NCBI RefSeq assembly: GCF_007301515.1
Contig: NZ_CP041666.1
Location: 2,046,001-2,110,000, forward strand
From: Radiobacillus deserti
GTDB lineage: Bacteria > Bacillota > Bacilli > Bacillales > Amphibacillaceae
Length of the DNA: 64,000 nucleotides
Reading direction: 5' to 3'
Part shown: positions 33,837 through 42,296 of the stretch, in pieces
How positions within the stretch are numbered: position 1 is the stretch's first letter
Layout: each line of letters starts with the position of its first letter
Position numbers and translations under genes: made by a program
Notes under the pieces: model-generated
What the model saw: the letters and a program-made list of their open reading frames with translations, nothing else
What the model was told of the DNA's origin: nothing
Databases searched by the model: none

Positions 33837-36170
33837 ATGTTATTGATCGTATTATTACCACTTATATTTGCTTTGTTTATTCCTATTATGAATAAACGAA
33901 AAGAACAAATACATATTGGATATTTTGTAATATGGATTCCCATTGTTATATTTATTTTCTTTGCAAGATACTTGGGAGCTGACTTTGAACCGATTAAACA
34001 GCATTTTAACTGGATTCCCTCTTTACATATTTCCTTTGACTTTTATCTGGACGGTTTAAGCTTATTATTTGTCTTATTAATCAGTGGTATAGGAGCGCTA
34101 GTAACCCTATATTCCATCTTCTACTTAGATAAATCAGAAAAGCTTGCCCACTTTTACATTTATCTCTTAATGTTTATGTCTGCCATGCTGGGGGTTGTTT
34201 TATCGGATAATGTTTTTGTCCTATACACATTTTGGGAATTGACCTCCATTTCCTCTTTTTTACTAATTGGATATTGGAATTATAAAAAAGAATCCAGATA
34301 TGGGGCTCTAAAATCAATGCTTATTACCGTGTTTGGTGGATTAAGTATGTTAGGTGGTTTCATTCTACTATCTAATATTACAGGCACAACGAGTATCCAA
34401 GGTATTCTATCCGAGAGTGATGTTATTTTAAATCATACATACCTACCTCTCATTTTAGGATTTGTTATTTTAGGTGCATTCACAAAATCCGCACAGTTCC
34501 CATTTCACATTTGGCTTCCTGATGCTATGGAAGCCCCAACTCCTGTAAGTGCATACTTACACTCAGCCACTATGGTGAAAGCTGGTATATATCTAATTGC
34601 ACGAATGTCACCACTTTTCCACGGATATGATTGGTTTTTCATTGTTGTTGCAGGAATTGGAATTCTTACACTATGCTGGGCTTCATTCCTAGCAGTTAGA
34701 CAAACAGATTTAAAAGGTATTTTAGCCTACTCGACCATAAGTCAACTAGGCATGATTATGACAATGCTCGGGATTGGGACAGAAATTGCCGTTTTTGCAG
34801 CAATGTTCCATATTTTAAACCATGCCACCTTTAAAGGAAGCTTGTTTATGGTAGCAGGTATTATTGATCACGAAACAGGAACTAGGGATATCCGCAAACT
34901 GGGCGGACTAATGACGTTGTTACCTATTTCTGCAACGCTAGCGTTTTTTGGTACGTTCTCTATGGCAGGCGTTCCTCTTCCATTTTTGAATGGATTCTAC
35001 AGTAAAGAACTGTTTTTCGATGCTACTCTTCATGGGTCAGAATATAGTACAGCTATCGCTAATTTTATTCAACATGCATTGCCGTGGTTAGCTGTCTTCG
35101 GAAGTATCTTCACGTTTGTGTATTCCATGTACTTTGTGTTCGGTATTTTTCGTGGAAAAGCCAAGCTGGAACAACTTCCTAGAAAGCCACATGAAGCACC
35201 AATCGGAATGTTGATTTCCCCTATTCTCTTGGTTATCGGAGTCATCACGATTGGATTATTCCCTTCTTTGGTAAATGGGACATTGCTTGAACACGCCGCA
35301 TACGCTGTATCTGGTATTCATGAACCACATAAAATTAAGTTCTGGCATGGGTTTATTCCACCTCTGTATATGTCTCTAGCCGTAGTTGGAATTGGCACAT
35401 TACTGTTTGTAACTAAGAAAAAATGGGATACTGTATATAAAAAACTATCAGACCGATTCACGTTTAACCGATTATATGACCTGCTCATCGCAAAGACGGA
35501 GACAGTCCCAGCTTCTATTACAAAGAGCTATATGACGGGATCTCTTCGACTTTACGCACAATTAATCATTGTAGCCATGTTCATCGTAAGTATTTTTACA
35601 CTCGTCACGAGTGATGGATTTGCATTTTTAGAAGCTGATCCATCTGAAATCAAAATTTCGGAACTATTAGTTGCTATCATGATGATTGTAGCTGCGGTTG
35701 GTACTATTGTGGCAAGGAATAATGTTGCGGCAATCTTAATATTAGGCGTTGTTGGGTACGGTTTATCCATTCTATTTGTTATTTATCGAGCACCGGATTT
35801 AGCGTTAACCCAATTAGTCATTGAGACTATCACTGTGGCACTTTTCCTACTCTGTTTCTATCATTTACCAAAAATGAAACCGAAACAGGATACGGTACGT
35901 ACAAAACTGATAAATGCAGCTATTTCCATCGGATTTGGAACTTTATTAACCCTTGTTGCTATTTCTGCTCATAGTAGCAAATGGTTCCCAAGCATTTCGG
36001 AGTATTTCATTGAAACCTCCCATACTTTAGGTGGTGGAGATAACGTCGTGAATGTCATCCTAGTGGATATGCGTGGATTAGATACTTTGTTTGAAATCAC
36101 GGTGTTAGGAATTGCAGCACTAGGAATCTATAGCTTAATCAAAATTCGTAAAAACAAGGAGGTGGACTGA
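33837..36170 (+). CDS. mrpA: Na+/H+ antiporter subunit MrpA
   Basis: Largest subunit of the multisubunit Mrp cation/proton antiporter, homologous to the NuoL proton-pumping subunit of complex I. 777 residues: an N-terminal NuoL-like membrane domain with LWELTSISSFLLIGYW-type conserved Glu (FWELTSI near residue 138), HIWLPDAMEAPTPVSAYLHSATMVKAG (split here for length), and a C-terminal extension with MbhD/MbhE-like segments ending in VNVILVDMRGLDTLFEI. This is the complete MrpA extent without an MrpB fusion. AAGGAGG precedes the ATG. Its stop codon overlaps the mrpC start, so no mrpB lies between. Confidence 0.95.
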   Translation: MLLIVLLPLIFALFIPIMNKRKEQIHIGYFVIWIPIVIFIFFARYLGADFEPIKQHFNWIPSLHISFDFYLDGLSLLFVLLISGIGALVTLYSIFYLDKSEKLAHFYIYLLMFMSAMLGVVLSDNVFVLYTFWELTSISSFLLIGYWNYKKESRYGALKSMLITVFGGLSMLGGFILLSNITGTTSIQGILSESDVILNHTYLPLILGFVILGAFTKSAQFPFHIWLPDAMEAPTPVSAYLHSATMVKAGIYLIARMSPLFHGYDWFFIVVAGIGILTLCWASFLAVRQTDLKGILAYSTISQLGMIMTMLGIGTEIAVFAAMFHILNHATFKGSLFMVAGIIDHETGTRDIRKLGGLMTLLPISATLAFFGTFSMAGVPLPFLNGFYSKELFFDATLHGSEYSTAIANFIQHALPWLAVFGSIFTFVYSMYFVFGIFRGKAKLEQLPRKPHEAPIGMLISPILLVIGVITIGLFPSLVNGTLLEHAAYAVSGIHEPHKIKFWHGFIPPLYMSLAVVGIGTLLFVTKKKWDTVYKKLSDRFTFNRLYDLLIAKTETVPASITKSYMTGSLRLYAQLIIVAMFIVSIFTLVTSDGFAFLEADPSEIKISELLVAIMMIVAAVGTIVARNNVAAILILGVVGYGLSILFVIYRAPDLALTQLVIETITVALFLLCFYHLPKMKPKQDTVRTKLINAAISIGFGTLLTLVAISAHSSKWFPSISEYFIETSHTLGGGDNVVNVILVDMRGLDTLFEITVLGIAALGIYSLIKIRKNKEVD

Positions 36171-36511
36171 TGGAAATCATTATGTCCATCCTTGCAGGTA
36201 TTTTGTTTACAACAGGGATATACAATCTTTTACAAAAACAGTTGATTCGAATCATTATAGGTACTGGCTTGCTCTCCCACGGTGCTCACTTATTTATTTT
36301 AACAATGGGTGGGCTTACGGATGGTAAGCCACCTATTTTGACGGATCACGATAGCCATAACTATGTGGATCCTTTGCCACAAGCTCTCATTCTAACATCC
36401 ATCGTAATTAGTTTTGGGGTGACGAGTCTTTTATTAGTACTCGCTTATCGAGCTGCAAAGGAAAATGAAACGGATAATATGGACCAATTGCGAGGGAATG
36501 ATTATGAGTAA
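36170..36511 (+). CDS. mrpC: Na+/H+ antiporter subunit MrpC
   Basis: A 113-residue NuoK-like subunit with three membrane segments and the conserved GLLSHGAHLFIL and DPLPQALILTSIVISFG segments. GGAGGTG precedes the ATG inside the end of mrpA. The start overlaps the mrpA stop codon (TGATGG region), and the end overlaps mrpD by 8 nt. In the normal operon mrpB would lie between mrpA and this gene. Confidence 0.95.
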   Translation: MEIIMSILAGILFTTGIYNLLQKQLIRIIIGTGLLSHGAHLFILTMGGLTDGKPPILTDHDSHNYVDPLPQALILTSIVISFGVTSLLLVLAYRAAKENETDNMDQLRGNDYE

Positions 36512-37991
36512 CTTAGCTATAATGCCAATCTTAATTCCGATGATTTCTGGGATATTTTTGGCCTTTTTCAACAAAAATATAAAGCTCTCCCGATTGCTTG
36601 CAAAAGCTTTAACAATCGGAAATCTTGTGTATGTCAGCTATCTTTTTTATCGAGTCAGTCAAGAAGGCTCTATTATTCTTGAAACTGGGGATTGGGCAGC
36701 ACCGTACGGAATTGTTATTGTAGCCGATTTGTTGTCCACCCTACTTGTGCTCACAACTAACATCATTGCGCTTGCAGCTGTATGGTATGCTCCTTACTCA
36801 TTAAATACTAAACAAGAGACACACTATTTTTACACTTTTTATTTTTTACTTATTACCGGGGTTTCAGGAGCCTTCTTAACCGGAGACTTATTCAACCTGT
36901 TTGTATTTTTTGAAGTATTGCTAATGGCTTCCTACGCTTTAATTGTTTTGGGTGGAGAAAAGGTACAGTTACGTGAATCGATCAAATATGTATTGATTAA
37001 CTTATTTTCTTCTATCTTATTCGTTACAACAGTCGCTTTTTTATATTCTGTAGTTGGGACTGTTAACATGGCACACATTGCGGAACGGGTTGCAGAGGTG
37101 GATCAACGCGGTATTCTTACCACGATTAGTATTTTGCTATTTTTCGTTTTTGGTACGAAAGCTGCCTTATTCCCATTATTCTATTGGTTGCCAAGACCAT
37201 ATTCCGCTCCAAATTCAGTTGTTTCCGCACTATTCGGTGCGTTACTGACAAAGGTTGGAGTCTACTCCATTCTACGAGTGTTTACACTGATGTTTCCTCA
37301 ACAAGAAACGAATACACATGAATTGTTTTTATGGATTGCGGGATTAACGTTAATTTTCGGGGTAATTGGGGCACTTTCCACTACGAATATCAAGTTAATT
37401 ATCGCTTACAATGTCATTCCTGCTGTTGGCTTTATGATGTTAGGAATTGGCATTAACACGGAAACTGCCATAAGTGGAACTGTATATTATCTCGTACACG
37501 ATATGATTATAAAAGGTGCGTTGTTCTTACTGGTTGGTGCAGTTGTGATTCTAACTGGAACTGCAAATATGAAGAAAATGAGTGGACTAATCCATCACTA
37601 TCCACTTCTCGGTTGGTTGCTATTCTTAGCAGCATTTGTCCTCGCTGGTGTGCCACCGTTTAGTGGATTTATAGGAAAGCTATTATTATTACAAGCTAGC
37701 TTTAGTGCCGATCAGATTGCTCTCTCCATCATTGGGTTAGGGTGCAGCTTACTCATTCTTTTGTCTATCCTTCGTATTTTCATTCAAGTATTCTGGGGGG
37801 AAAAGGACGAATCGCTAAAGCCAAATAAAAAATTGGCGCGACAATTATCAATTCCCATTTCATTTTTGCTCTTCTTTTCAGTAGCACTTGGTCTCGGAGC
37901 TGAATTCTTTTATCCAACTGTTGAAAAGATTTCCAATTACTTAATGCATCCTGAACAATATATTGAATCTGTTCTAAGGGGGAATCCGTAA
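36504..37991 (+). CDS. mrpD: Na+/H+ antiporter subunit MrpD
   Basis: A 495-residue NuoN/NuoM-like antiporter-type subunit with about 14 membrane segments. Conserved features are the FFEVLLMASYALIVLGGE segment (key Glu near residue 137), KAALFPLFYWLPRPYSAPNS with its Lys, and the C-terminal GVPPFSGFIGKLLLLQ. The ATG at 36504 (GAGGGA upstream) is preferred over 36465 and gives the usual length. It overlaps mrpC by 8 nt, and its stop overlaps the first ATG of mrpE by one base. Confidence 0.96.
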   Translation: MSNLAIMPILIPMISGIFLAFFNKNIKLSRLLAKALTIGNLVYVSYLFYRVSQEGSIILETGDWAAPYGIVIVADLLSTLLVLTTNIIALAAVWYAPYSLNTKQETHYFYTFYFLLITGVSGAFLTGDLFNLFVFFEVLLMASYALIVLGGEKVQLRESIKYVLINLFSSILFVTTVAFLYSVVGTVNMAHIAERVAEVDQRGILTTISILLFFVFGTKAALFPLFYWLPRPYSAPNSVVSALFGALLTKVGVYSILRVFTLMFPQQETNTHELFLWIAGLTLIFGVIGALSTTNIKLIIAYNVIPAVGFMMLGIGINTETAISGTVYYLVHDMIIKGALFLLVGAVVILTGTANMKKMSGLIHHYPLLGWLLFLAAFVLAGVPPFSGFIGKLLLLQASFSADQIALSIIGLGCSLLILLSILRIFIQVFWGEKDESLKPNKKLARQLSIPISFLLFFSVALGLGAEFFYPTVEKISNYLMHPEQYIESVLRGNP

Positions 37992-38468
37992 TGGCTTTTC
38001 AAAATTGTCTTAAACATCATCATTGCGATTATGTGGATGTTTTTACAAGAAAGCTACACCTTCCCTACTTTTCTATTTGGCTACTTTATCGGGATATTGT
38101 TGTTACTCGTCTTGCAGCGATTTATTCCAGACGCGTTTTATTTACGAAGAGCAATCAACATTTTAAAGCTAGTAAAATTATTTATTAAAGAATTGTTGCT
38201 CTCAAATATCGAAATCGTAAAGCTCGTCTACAAGCCGAAATTAAATGTAGAACCTGGTATCTTTACATTGCCAACAGTCTTAAAGTCAGATTGGGAAATT
38301 ACCCTACTGGCGAACCTTATTACGTTAACACCCGGTACCCTATCCGTAGCCGTATCGGATGATAATTCAGAGATTTTTATCCATGCGATGGAGCTAGATG
38401 ATATAGAAGAATCCATCAAATCGATTAAAGAGACCTTTGAAAAGGCAATTATGGAGGTGACAAGATGA
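37991..38468 (+). pseudogene. mrpE: Na+/H+ antiporter subunit MrpE, apparent +1 frameshift at codon 5
   Basis: ATG at 37991 gives MAFQ and then leaves frame. Skipping one A of the run AAAA at 38001-38004 restores the family sequence IVLNIIIAIMWMFLQESYTF and continues to the stop at 38468. The restored protein has 158 residues, the same as B. subtilis MrpE. Without correction, the only in-frame start is an internal ATG at 38031, which would lose the first membrane segment. MrpE is a small membrane subunit needed for full antiport in other bacilli. Either a real frameshift, or a homopolymer sequencing error. Confidence 0.85.
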
Positions 38469-38778
38469 GTAGTATCACTGATTTCACACAGTATTTAATT
38501 CAAATCGTTACAATTGCTTGTTTTGTCATTACATCGATTTCATTGATTATATATTACTAATTCGGGCGATCGTTGGACCAACTAACCCCGATCGTGCTGT
38601 TGCCTTAGATGCAATTGGAATAAATTTAATGGCAATGGCTGGGTTGTTAGCGGTCATGTTACTGACCACTAAGTTTAACGATGTTATCTTGCTTATTGGA
38701 ATCCTATTATTCATCGGAACCATTGCGATTGCCAAATACTTAGAAAAGGGTGTTATCATTGATAGAGACGTGGATTAA
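38465..38778 (+). pseudogene. mrpF: Na+/H+ antiporter subunit MrpF, apparent 2-base insertion
   Basis: ATG at 38465 overlaps the mrpE stop (ATGA), as expected for coupled Mrp genes. The frame reads about 31 residues and stops at TAA 38558-38560. Removing one AT unit from the TATATAT tract at about 38548-38554 joins the N-terminal membrane segment to LLIRAIVGPTNPDRAVALD and the rest of MrpF, ending at 38778 (103 residues). The part from 38554 carries the conserved VGPTNPDRAVALDAIG and ILLFIGTIAIAKYLEKG segments. This could be a real loss of function, slippage-prone expression, or a sequencing error. Confidence 0.85.
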
Positions 38779-39136
38779 GGTCCTATTTGATCTAATCATT
38801 ATCATCTGTTTGGTTTCTGGTACCTTTTTTATATTTTCTAGTTCGATTGGGGTCTTACGCTTTCCAGATGTTTATACAAGACTCCATGCGGCGACAAAGG
38901 CTTCTACTCTAGGTATCGCAGGAATAATGATTGGAGCGTTTATCTTTTTATATTTTGAGCATGGAATTGTAAGCGGAAAGTTAATTTTAGGCTTACTTTT
39001 CGTTTTACTAACAGCACCAGTCTCTGGTCATATGATTTCAAGAGCAGCCCATGAAAGCGGAGTTAAACCTTGGTTCAACAACAAAGAACAAGACGCCTAT
39101 TCGACATATAAAGAGAAAACAGAACAGGAAGGCTAA
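38759..39136 (+). CDS. mrpG: Na+/H+ antiporter subunit MrpG
   Basis: A 125-residue subunit with three membrane segments and the MrpG signature VLRFPDVYTRLHAATKASTLG near residue 33 (given as its ends to keep within family recognition). A TTG at 38759 follows AGGGTG by 7 nt and overlaps mrpF; an alternative GTG at 38750 adds three residues. It is intact and ends the operon before a strong terminator. Confidence 0.92.
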   Translation: MIETWIKVLFDLIIIICLVSGTFFIFSSSIGVLRFPDVYTRLHAATKASTLGIAGIMIGAFIFLYFEHGIVSGKLILGLLFVLLTAPVSGHMISRAAHESGVKPWFNNKEQDAYSTYKEKTEQEG

Positions 39137-39142
39137 TAATTC

Positions 39143-39174
39143 GAGACATTCTTGATTAGAATGTCTCTTTTTTT
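39143..39174 (+). terminator. Terminator after the mrp operon
   Basis: Perfect 10-bp stem GAGACATTCT / AGAATGTCTC with a 5-nt loop and seven T. Confidence 0.95.
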
Positions 39175-39200
39175 ATGGCTGAAGTTTTTACTGGACAGGC

Positions 39201-39227
39201 ACAATTATGCCCTTGCTTACATAAAGT
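39201..39227 (+). promoter_or_regulatory. Candidate SigE promoter for sigK
   Basis: CATAAAGT (39220-39227) resembles the SigE -10 CATACAHT. ACAATT (39201-39206) resembles the -35 element with a 13-nt gap. B. subtilis sigK is transcribed by SigE with SpoIIID; the assignment here is tentative. Confidence 0.35.
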
Positions 39228-39269
39228 TAGTATATAGGCTCTAGCCCAAACAGTAGGAGGTGCATGTGC

Positions 39270-39980
39270 TTGTCTAGCATTCTAAGCGCACTAGCTTTTC
39301 TAATGAAGGAAGCGTTATTCTTCGTATCATATGTGAAAAATCATGCTTTCCCTCAACCTCTCCCCCCAGATGAAGAGGCAAAATACATCGAGCAAATGCA
39401 AGAAGGTGACGAAAATGCTAGAAATATGCTAATCGAGCATAACCTAAGACTCGTTGCGCACATAGTGAAAAAGTTTGAAAATACCGGTGAGGATACCGAA
39501 GATCTCATATCTATCGGGACCATTGGATTAATAAAGGGGATTGAGAGTTTTTCAAGTGGAAAAGGGACGAAACTCGCAACCTATGCGGCTCGTTGTATTG
39601 AGAATGAAATTCTGATGCATTTACGAGCCCTAAAAAAAACAAAAAAAGATGTGTCCCTTCATGATCCAATCGGGCAAGATAAGGAAGGAAATGAGATTAG
39701 TTTAATTGATATTTTACAGTCTGAAAACGAAGATGTCATTGAGTACATCCAATTAAATATGGAAGTTGAGAAAATTAGAGAGTATTTAGATATTCTTGAC
39801 AAGCGCGAGAAGGAAGTAATCATATGTCGCTACGGGTTAAATAACGAAGAAGATTTAACACAGCGTGAAATCGCCAAAAAATTAAAGATATCTAGGAGCT
39901 ATGTTTCTAGAATTGAAAAAAGAGCCTTAATGAAAGTGTTCCATGAATACTATCGAAAAGAAAAATTGAATGATCAATAA
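39270..39980 (+). CDS. sigK: RNA polymerase sigma factor SigK, intact gene
   Basis: Late mother-cell sporulation sigma factor, 236 residues, made as pro-SigK. A TTG at 39270, 9 nt after AGGAGG, gives a 20-residue hydrophobic pro-sequence ending FFVS followed by YVKNHAFPQPL. This places Tyr21 at the same position as the B. subtilis SpoIVFB cleavage site. An ATG at 39264 is too close to the ribosome binding site. Region 2 is ARNMLIEHNLRLVAHIVKKF through GIESFSSGKGTKLATYAARC, and region 4 ends ISRSYVSRIEKRALMK. In B. subtilis sigK is split by the skin prophage; here it is continuous. Confidence 0.96.
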   Translation: MSSILSALAFLMKEALFFVSYVKNHAFPQPLPPDEEAKYIEQMQEGDENARNMLIEHNLRLVAHIVKKFENTGEDTEDLISIGTIGLIKGIESFSSGKGTKLATYAARCIENEILMHLRALKKTKKDVSLHDPIGQDKEGNEISLIDILQSENEDVIEYIQLNMEVEKIREYLDILDKREKEVIICRYGLNNEEDLTQREIAKKLKISRSYVSRIEKRALMKVFHEYYRKEKLNDQ

Positions 39981-40061
39981 TTAAGCCATTCACCTATACG
40001 CGAATTGGGATTTTATCATACGATATATCATATCCCATATTCGTTAAAGGTAGGTGATACT

Positions 40062-40361
40062 ATGGCATATGGGGGATTTTCACCTTATTTTCAACCCATG
40101 TACGGAGAGTTTAATGACGAGATTGTAGAATATGAAACACCCGATTTTAGTTATGGTTCCGGCCCATCTATAGGATTTGGAGAACCGGTAGGATATGGTT
40201 ATCCTAGTTATGGCTATGATTACGGTTACGGAGCTGGCCTTGGTGGAGTACCTGGGTATGGCTATGGGTACGGTAGTAACAATGGAAATGGATTTTTCAT
40301 TGTGGCTATTATACTCTTGCTCATCATCGGTGGTGGATATTACTATTTTAATTATTTGTAA
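40062..40361 (+). CDS. Gly/Tyr-rich small protein with C-terminal membrane segment
   Basis: A 99-residue protein. Residues about 1-75 are Gly, Tyr and Pro rich with repeating YGYG/GYGY units, and residues about 79-96 form one hydrophobic segment (FFIVAIILLLIIGG) close to the C-terminus. I do not recognise a named family, though the composition resembles small spore-associated proteins with a Gly-rich tail-anchored form. AGGTGAT precedes the ATG at 40062, which is preferred over 40005. A CATACGATA sequence at about 40018-40026 resembles a mother-cell (SigK/SigE) -10 element. Its place directly after sigK suggests a spore-coat-related role (inference). Confidence 0.65.
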   Translation: MAYGGFSPYFQPMYGEFNDEIVEYETPDFSYGSGPSIGFGEPVGYGYPSYGYDYGYGAGLGGVPGYGYGYGSNNGNGFFIVAIILLLIIGGGYYYFNYL

Positions 40362-40470
40362 GAGGATACTAGGGCTTAGTTGCCCTTCTCATACGTTAGG
40401 AAAGGCGAGGCAAAGCCTTAGGTGGAACGTTTAGGAATACTAGTCCTATAACCGGTATCCACGTTTTTAA

Positions 40471-40505
40471 ATAAACCTCTATTTCAAATTGAAATAGAGG
40501 TTTAT
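40471..40505. terminator. Bidirectional terminator (perfect palindrome)
   Basis: Perfect inverted repeat with 15-bp arms (AAACCTCTATTTCAA and complement, extended to ATAAACC/GGTTTAT) around one base. It separates the plus-strand Gly/Tyr-rich gene from minus-strand yrhC. The sequence 40362-40470 before it shows no gene. Confidence 0.85.
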
Positions 40506-40747
40506 TTTATCCCTTCATCCTCTTGAATACGAGTCATCCATTTTTTGAGTAGGCCAGCAAATACACCTGCTACAAATAGACTTGTCAGCATCAAAAAGAC
40601 TAGGAAAATAGCTTTATCTAAATTCGGTTCTAAATACGTATTAATCAACATTCCAATGTAAAAATAGCTACTTACAATCAATAATGTAATTAAGAATCTA
40701 CTATAATCTTCGATTTTTGCTTTAAGAAGTTTTCGATTTTCCTCCAT
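40502..40747 (-). CDS. yrhC: YrhC family membrane protein
   Basis: An 81-residue protein with two membrane segments (about residues 18-36 and 45-66) between charged ends, matching the YrhC family in length and layout. Its function is unknown. In B. subtilis yrhC is near the mtnN-mccAB methionine-to-cysteine genes; here it follows mtnN by 75 nt, although mccA, mccB and yrrT are absent. GGGGAGGGG precedes the ATG. Confidence 0.8.
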   Translation of the reverse strand: MEENRKLLKAKIEDYSRFLITLLIVSSYFYIGMLINTYLEPNLDKAIFLVFLMLTSLFVAGVFAGLLKKWMTRIQEDEGIK

Positions 40748-40821
40748 GATGTCGTCCCCTCCCCTTCCAAAATCATACCATAAAAGTGAAAGGTTTTAGG
40801 ATGTAAATCATGGAAACGTAA

Positions 40822-41517
40822 TTACGATACCTTCTCCACCATATTCATAATTAAATTGGCTGCATTTGTAGCTGCTGTGTCTAAAAACGCATCAAAAGAC
40901 ACCGAGGATTCTTTTCCTGCAATATCCGATAATGCACGTACAATGACAAACGGAGTCCCGTATTTATAACAAACCTGTGCAATAGCTGCTGCTTCCATTT
41001 CTGCCGCGATCATTTCAGGGAACTTATTCCGAACGAATCTAATTCGCTCTTCATCTTGCATAAACGAATCACCAGTTGCAATAATTCCTTTTACTGCTTG
41101 AATGGAGTCTAATTCCGCAGCTGCTTTCAACGCGATATCCACTAATTTGGGATCCGCTTCATATTTTGCGGGCATTCCGGGAACTTGTCCATATTCATAA
41201 TCAAACGCTGTTACATCGACGTCGTGATGTGTTACAGAGGAAGAAATTACTAAGTCTCCCACTTTTAATTGTGGAGCAAATCCTCCAGCTGAACCTGTAT
41301 TAATCACGATGCTCGGGTTATAACGTTCTTGTAAAATTGTTGTGGCCACTGCTGCATTCACTTTTCCTATGCCCGATTGTAACACTACGACATCTTTTCC
41401 TCTCAACTGCCCCGTAATAAAGGTACTTCCTGCTATTGTTTCTGTTTGATTGTTGCTCATATTTTTTTGTAGTAATGCTACTTCTTCATCCATTGCTCCA
41501 ATTATTCCTACTGTCAT
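40822..41517 (-). CDS. mtnN: 5'-methylthioadenosine/S-adenosylhomocysteine nucleosidase
   Basis: Hydrolyses 5'-methylthioadenosine and S-adenosylhomocysteine, releasing adenine, in methionine salvage and the activated methyl cycle. A 231-residue PNP/UDP-family enzyme with GIIGAMDEEVALL at the N-terminus, NTGSAGGF (about residue 76), MEAAAIAQV (about 173) and the catalytic Asp in ALSDIAG (about 196). GGAGG precedes the ATG. It is 20 nt downstream of yrrS. Confidence 0.96.
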   Translation of the reverse strand: MTVGIIGAMDEEVALLQKNMSNNQTETIAGSTFITGQLRGKDVVVLQSGIGKVNAAVATTILQERYNPSIVINTGSAGGFAPQLKVGDLVISSSVTHHDVDVTAFDYEYGQVPGMPAKYEADPKLVDIALKAAAELDSIQAVKGIIATGDSFMQDEERIRFVRNKFPEMIAAEMEAAAIAQVCYKYGTPFVIVRALSDIAGKESSVSFDAFLDTAATNAANLIMNMVEKVS

Positions 41518-41537
41518 GATGTTGCCTCCTATTTGCT

Positions 41538-42224
41538 CTACTCTGTTTGTGCACCCGAGTCGTTGGAAGAATCTTCTTTAAATCGATGTTTTTGATCATT
41601 TTCTTTAAGTTGCTCTACAAGTGTTGGCTGCCATCCTTGATGATCCACCCACTTCACGGAAACACGATATATTTCTGTCTCAGAAGGATTGGAAACGGTA
41701 GCTTGTACAGATTGATCACCAGATCGTGAAACCCACCACTGTATCATATCGGTCCGACTTAATCCCGTGGCCATACTTACGGCATCCATCATTTCTTTCC
41801 AATCCACTGTTCCTTGTTCGAATGTAATAACGTGGTTTCCTTCTTGCTGCGTACCAATGGGTTCCCAATCACCTTGAAATGCTTTTATCACATTTGGGTC
41901 ATCAGAAGGAACTTCTTCCACCACTGGATCGACTTCTTCCTCGTCACTTGTCTCCACGTCAGTGGTCTTATCTGAATCCGTGTCGGTTGTCGATTCACTT
42001 GAATCCAGTGTAGAGTCTTCCATATCTGATGAAACTGATTCTGTTTCAGGTTCCTCCTTGGTATCTTGTGCGGTTTCCTCTTCCCCCCCACCAAAAATGA
42101 TAAGTCCTATAAGCACAACAAGAAGAATGCTCCCAATACCTATAAGAAAAGAAATTGCTTTCGTATTTTTTCTTCGCTTTTCAAACTTGTCCACTCTTGT
42201 GTATGGATTGTATTCGTCTGACAT
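41538..42224 (-). CDS. yrrS: YrrS family protein (DUF1510)
   Basis: A 228-residue protein: a short basic cytoplasmic N-terminus, one membrane segment (about 24-45), an acidic Ser/Thr/Glu/Asp linker (about 48-105) and an extracytoplasmic DUF1510 domain (about 110-215) with Trp-rich segments (FQGDWEPIGTQQEGNHV). The molecular role is unknown; in B. subtilis yrrS follows the PBP gene yrrR (pbpI) and is co-regulated with it. Here it is separated from the PBP gene by about 560 nt and has its own promoter. Confidence 0.88.
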   Translation of the reverse strand: MSDEYNPYTRVDKFEKRRKNTKAISFLIGIGSILLVVLIGLIIFGGGEEETAQDTKEEPETESVSSDMEDSTLDSSESTTDTDSDKTTDVETSDEEEVDPVVEEVPSDDPNVIKAFQGDWEPIGTQQEGNHVITFEQGTVDWKEMMDAVSMATGLSRTDMIQWWVSRSGDQSVQATVSNPSETEIYRVSVKWVDHQGWQPTLVEQLKENDQKHRFKEDSSNDSGAQTE

Positions 42225-42296
42225 GAAGTCCCTCCTCAGTACCTTAGATCTAATAAGACCTTTAATAGGCTTAAGAAATGCTCTTGTATGATCCCT

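Noticed and set aside
37991..38188. 65-codon frame at the mrpE start as a separate small protein
   Set aside because: After MAFQ it has no similarity to anything and its sequence is explained by out-of-frame reading of mrpE.
39143..40005. A skin-like element or recombinase associated with sigK
   Set aside because: sigK is continuous, and no recombinase gene or direct-repeat attachment sites flank or interrupt it.
41962..42291. Ser/Val-rich plus-strand frame opposite yrrS
   Set aside because: The Ser-rich composition is the reverse complement of the Asp/Glu/Ser/Thr linker codons of yrrS.
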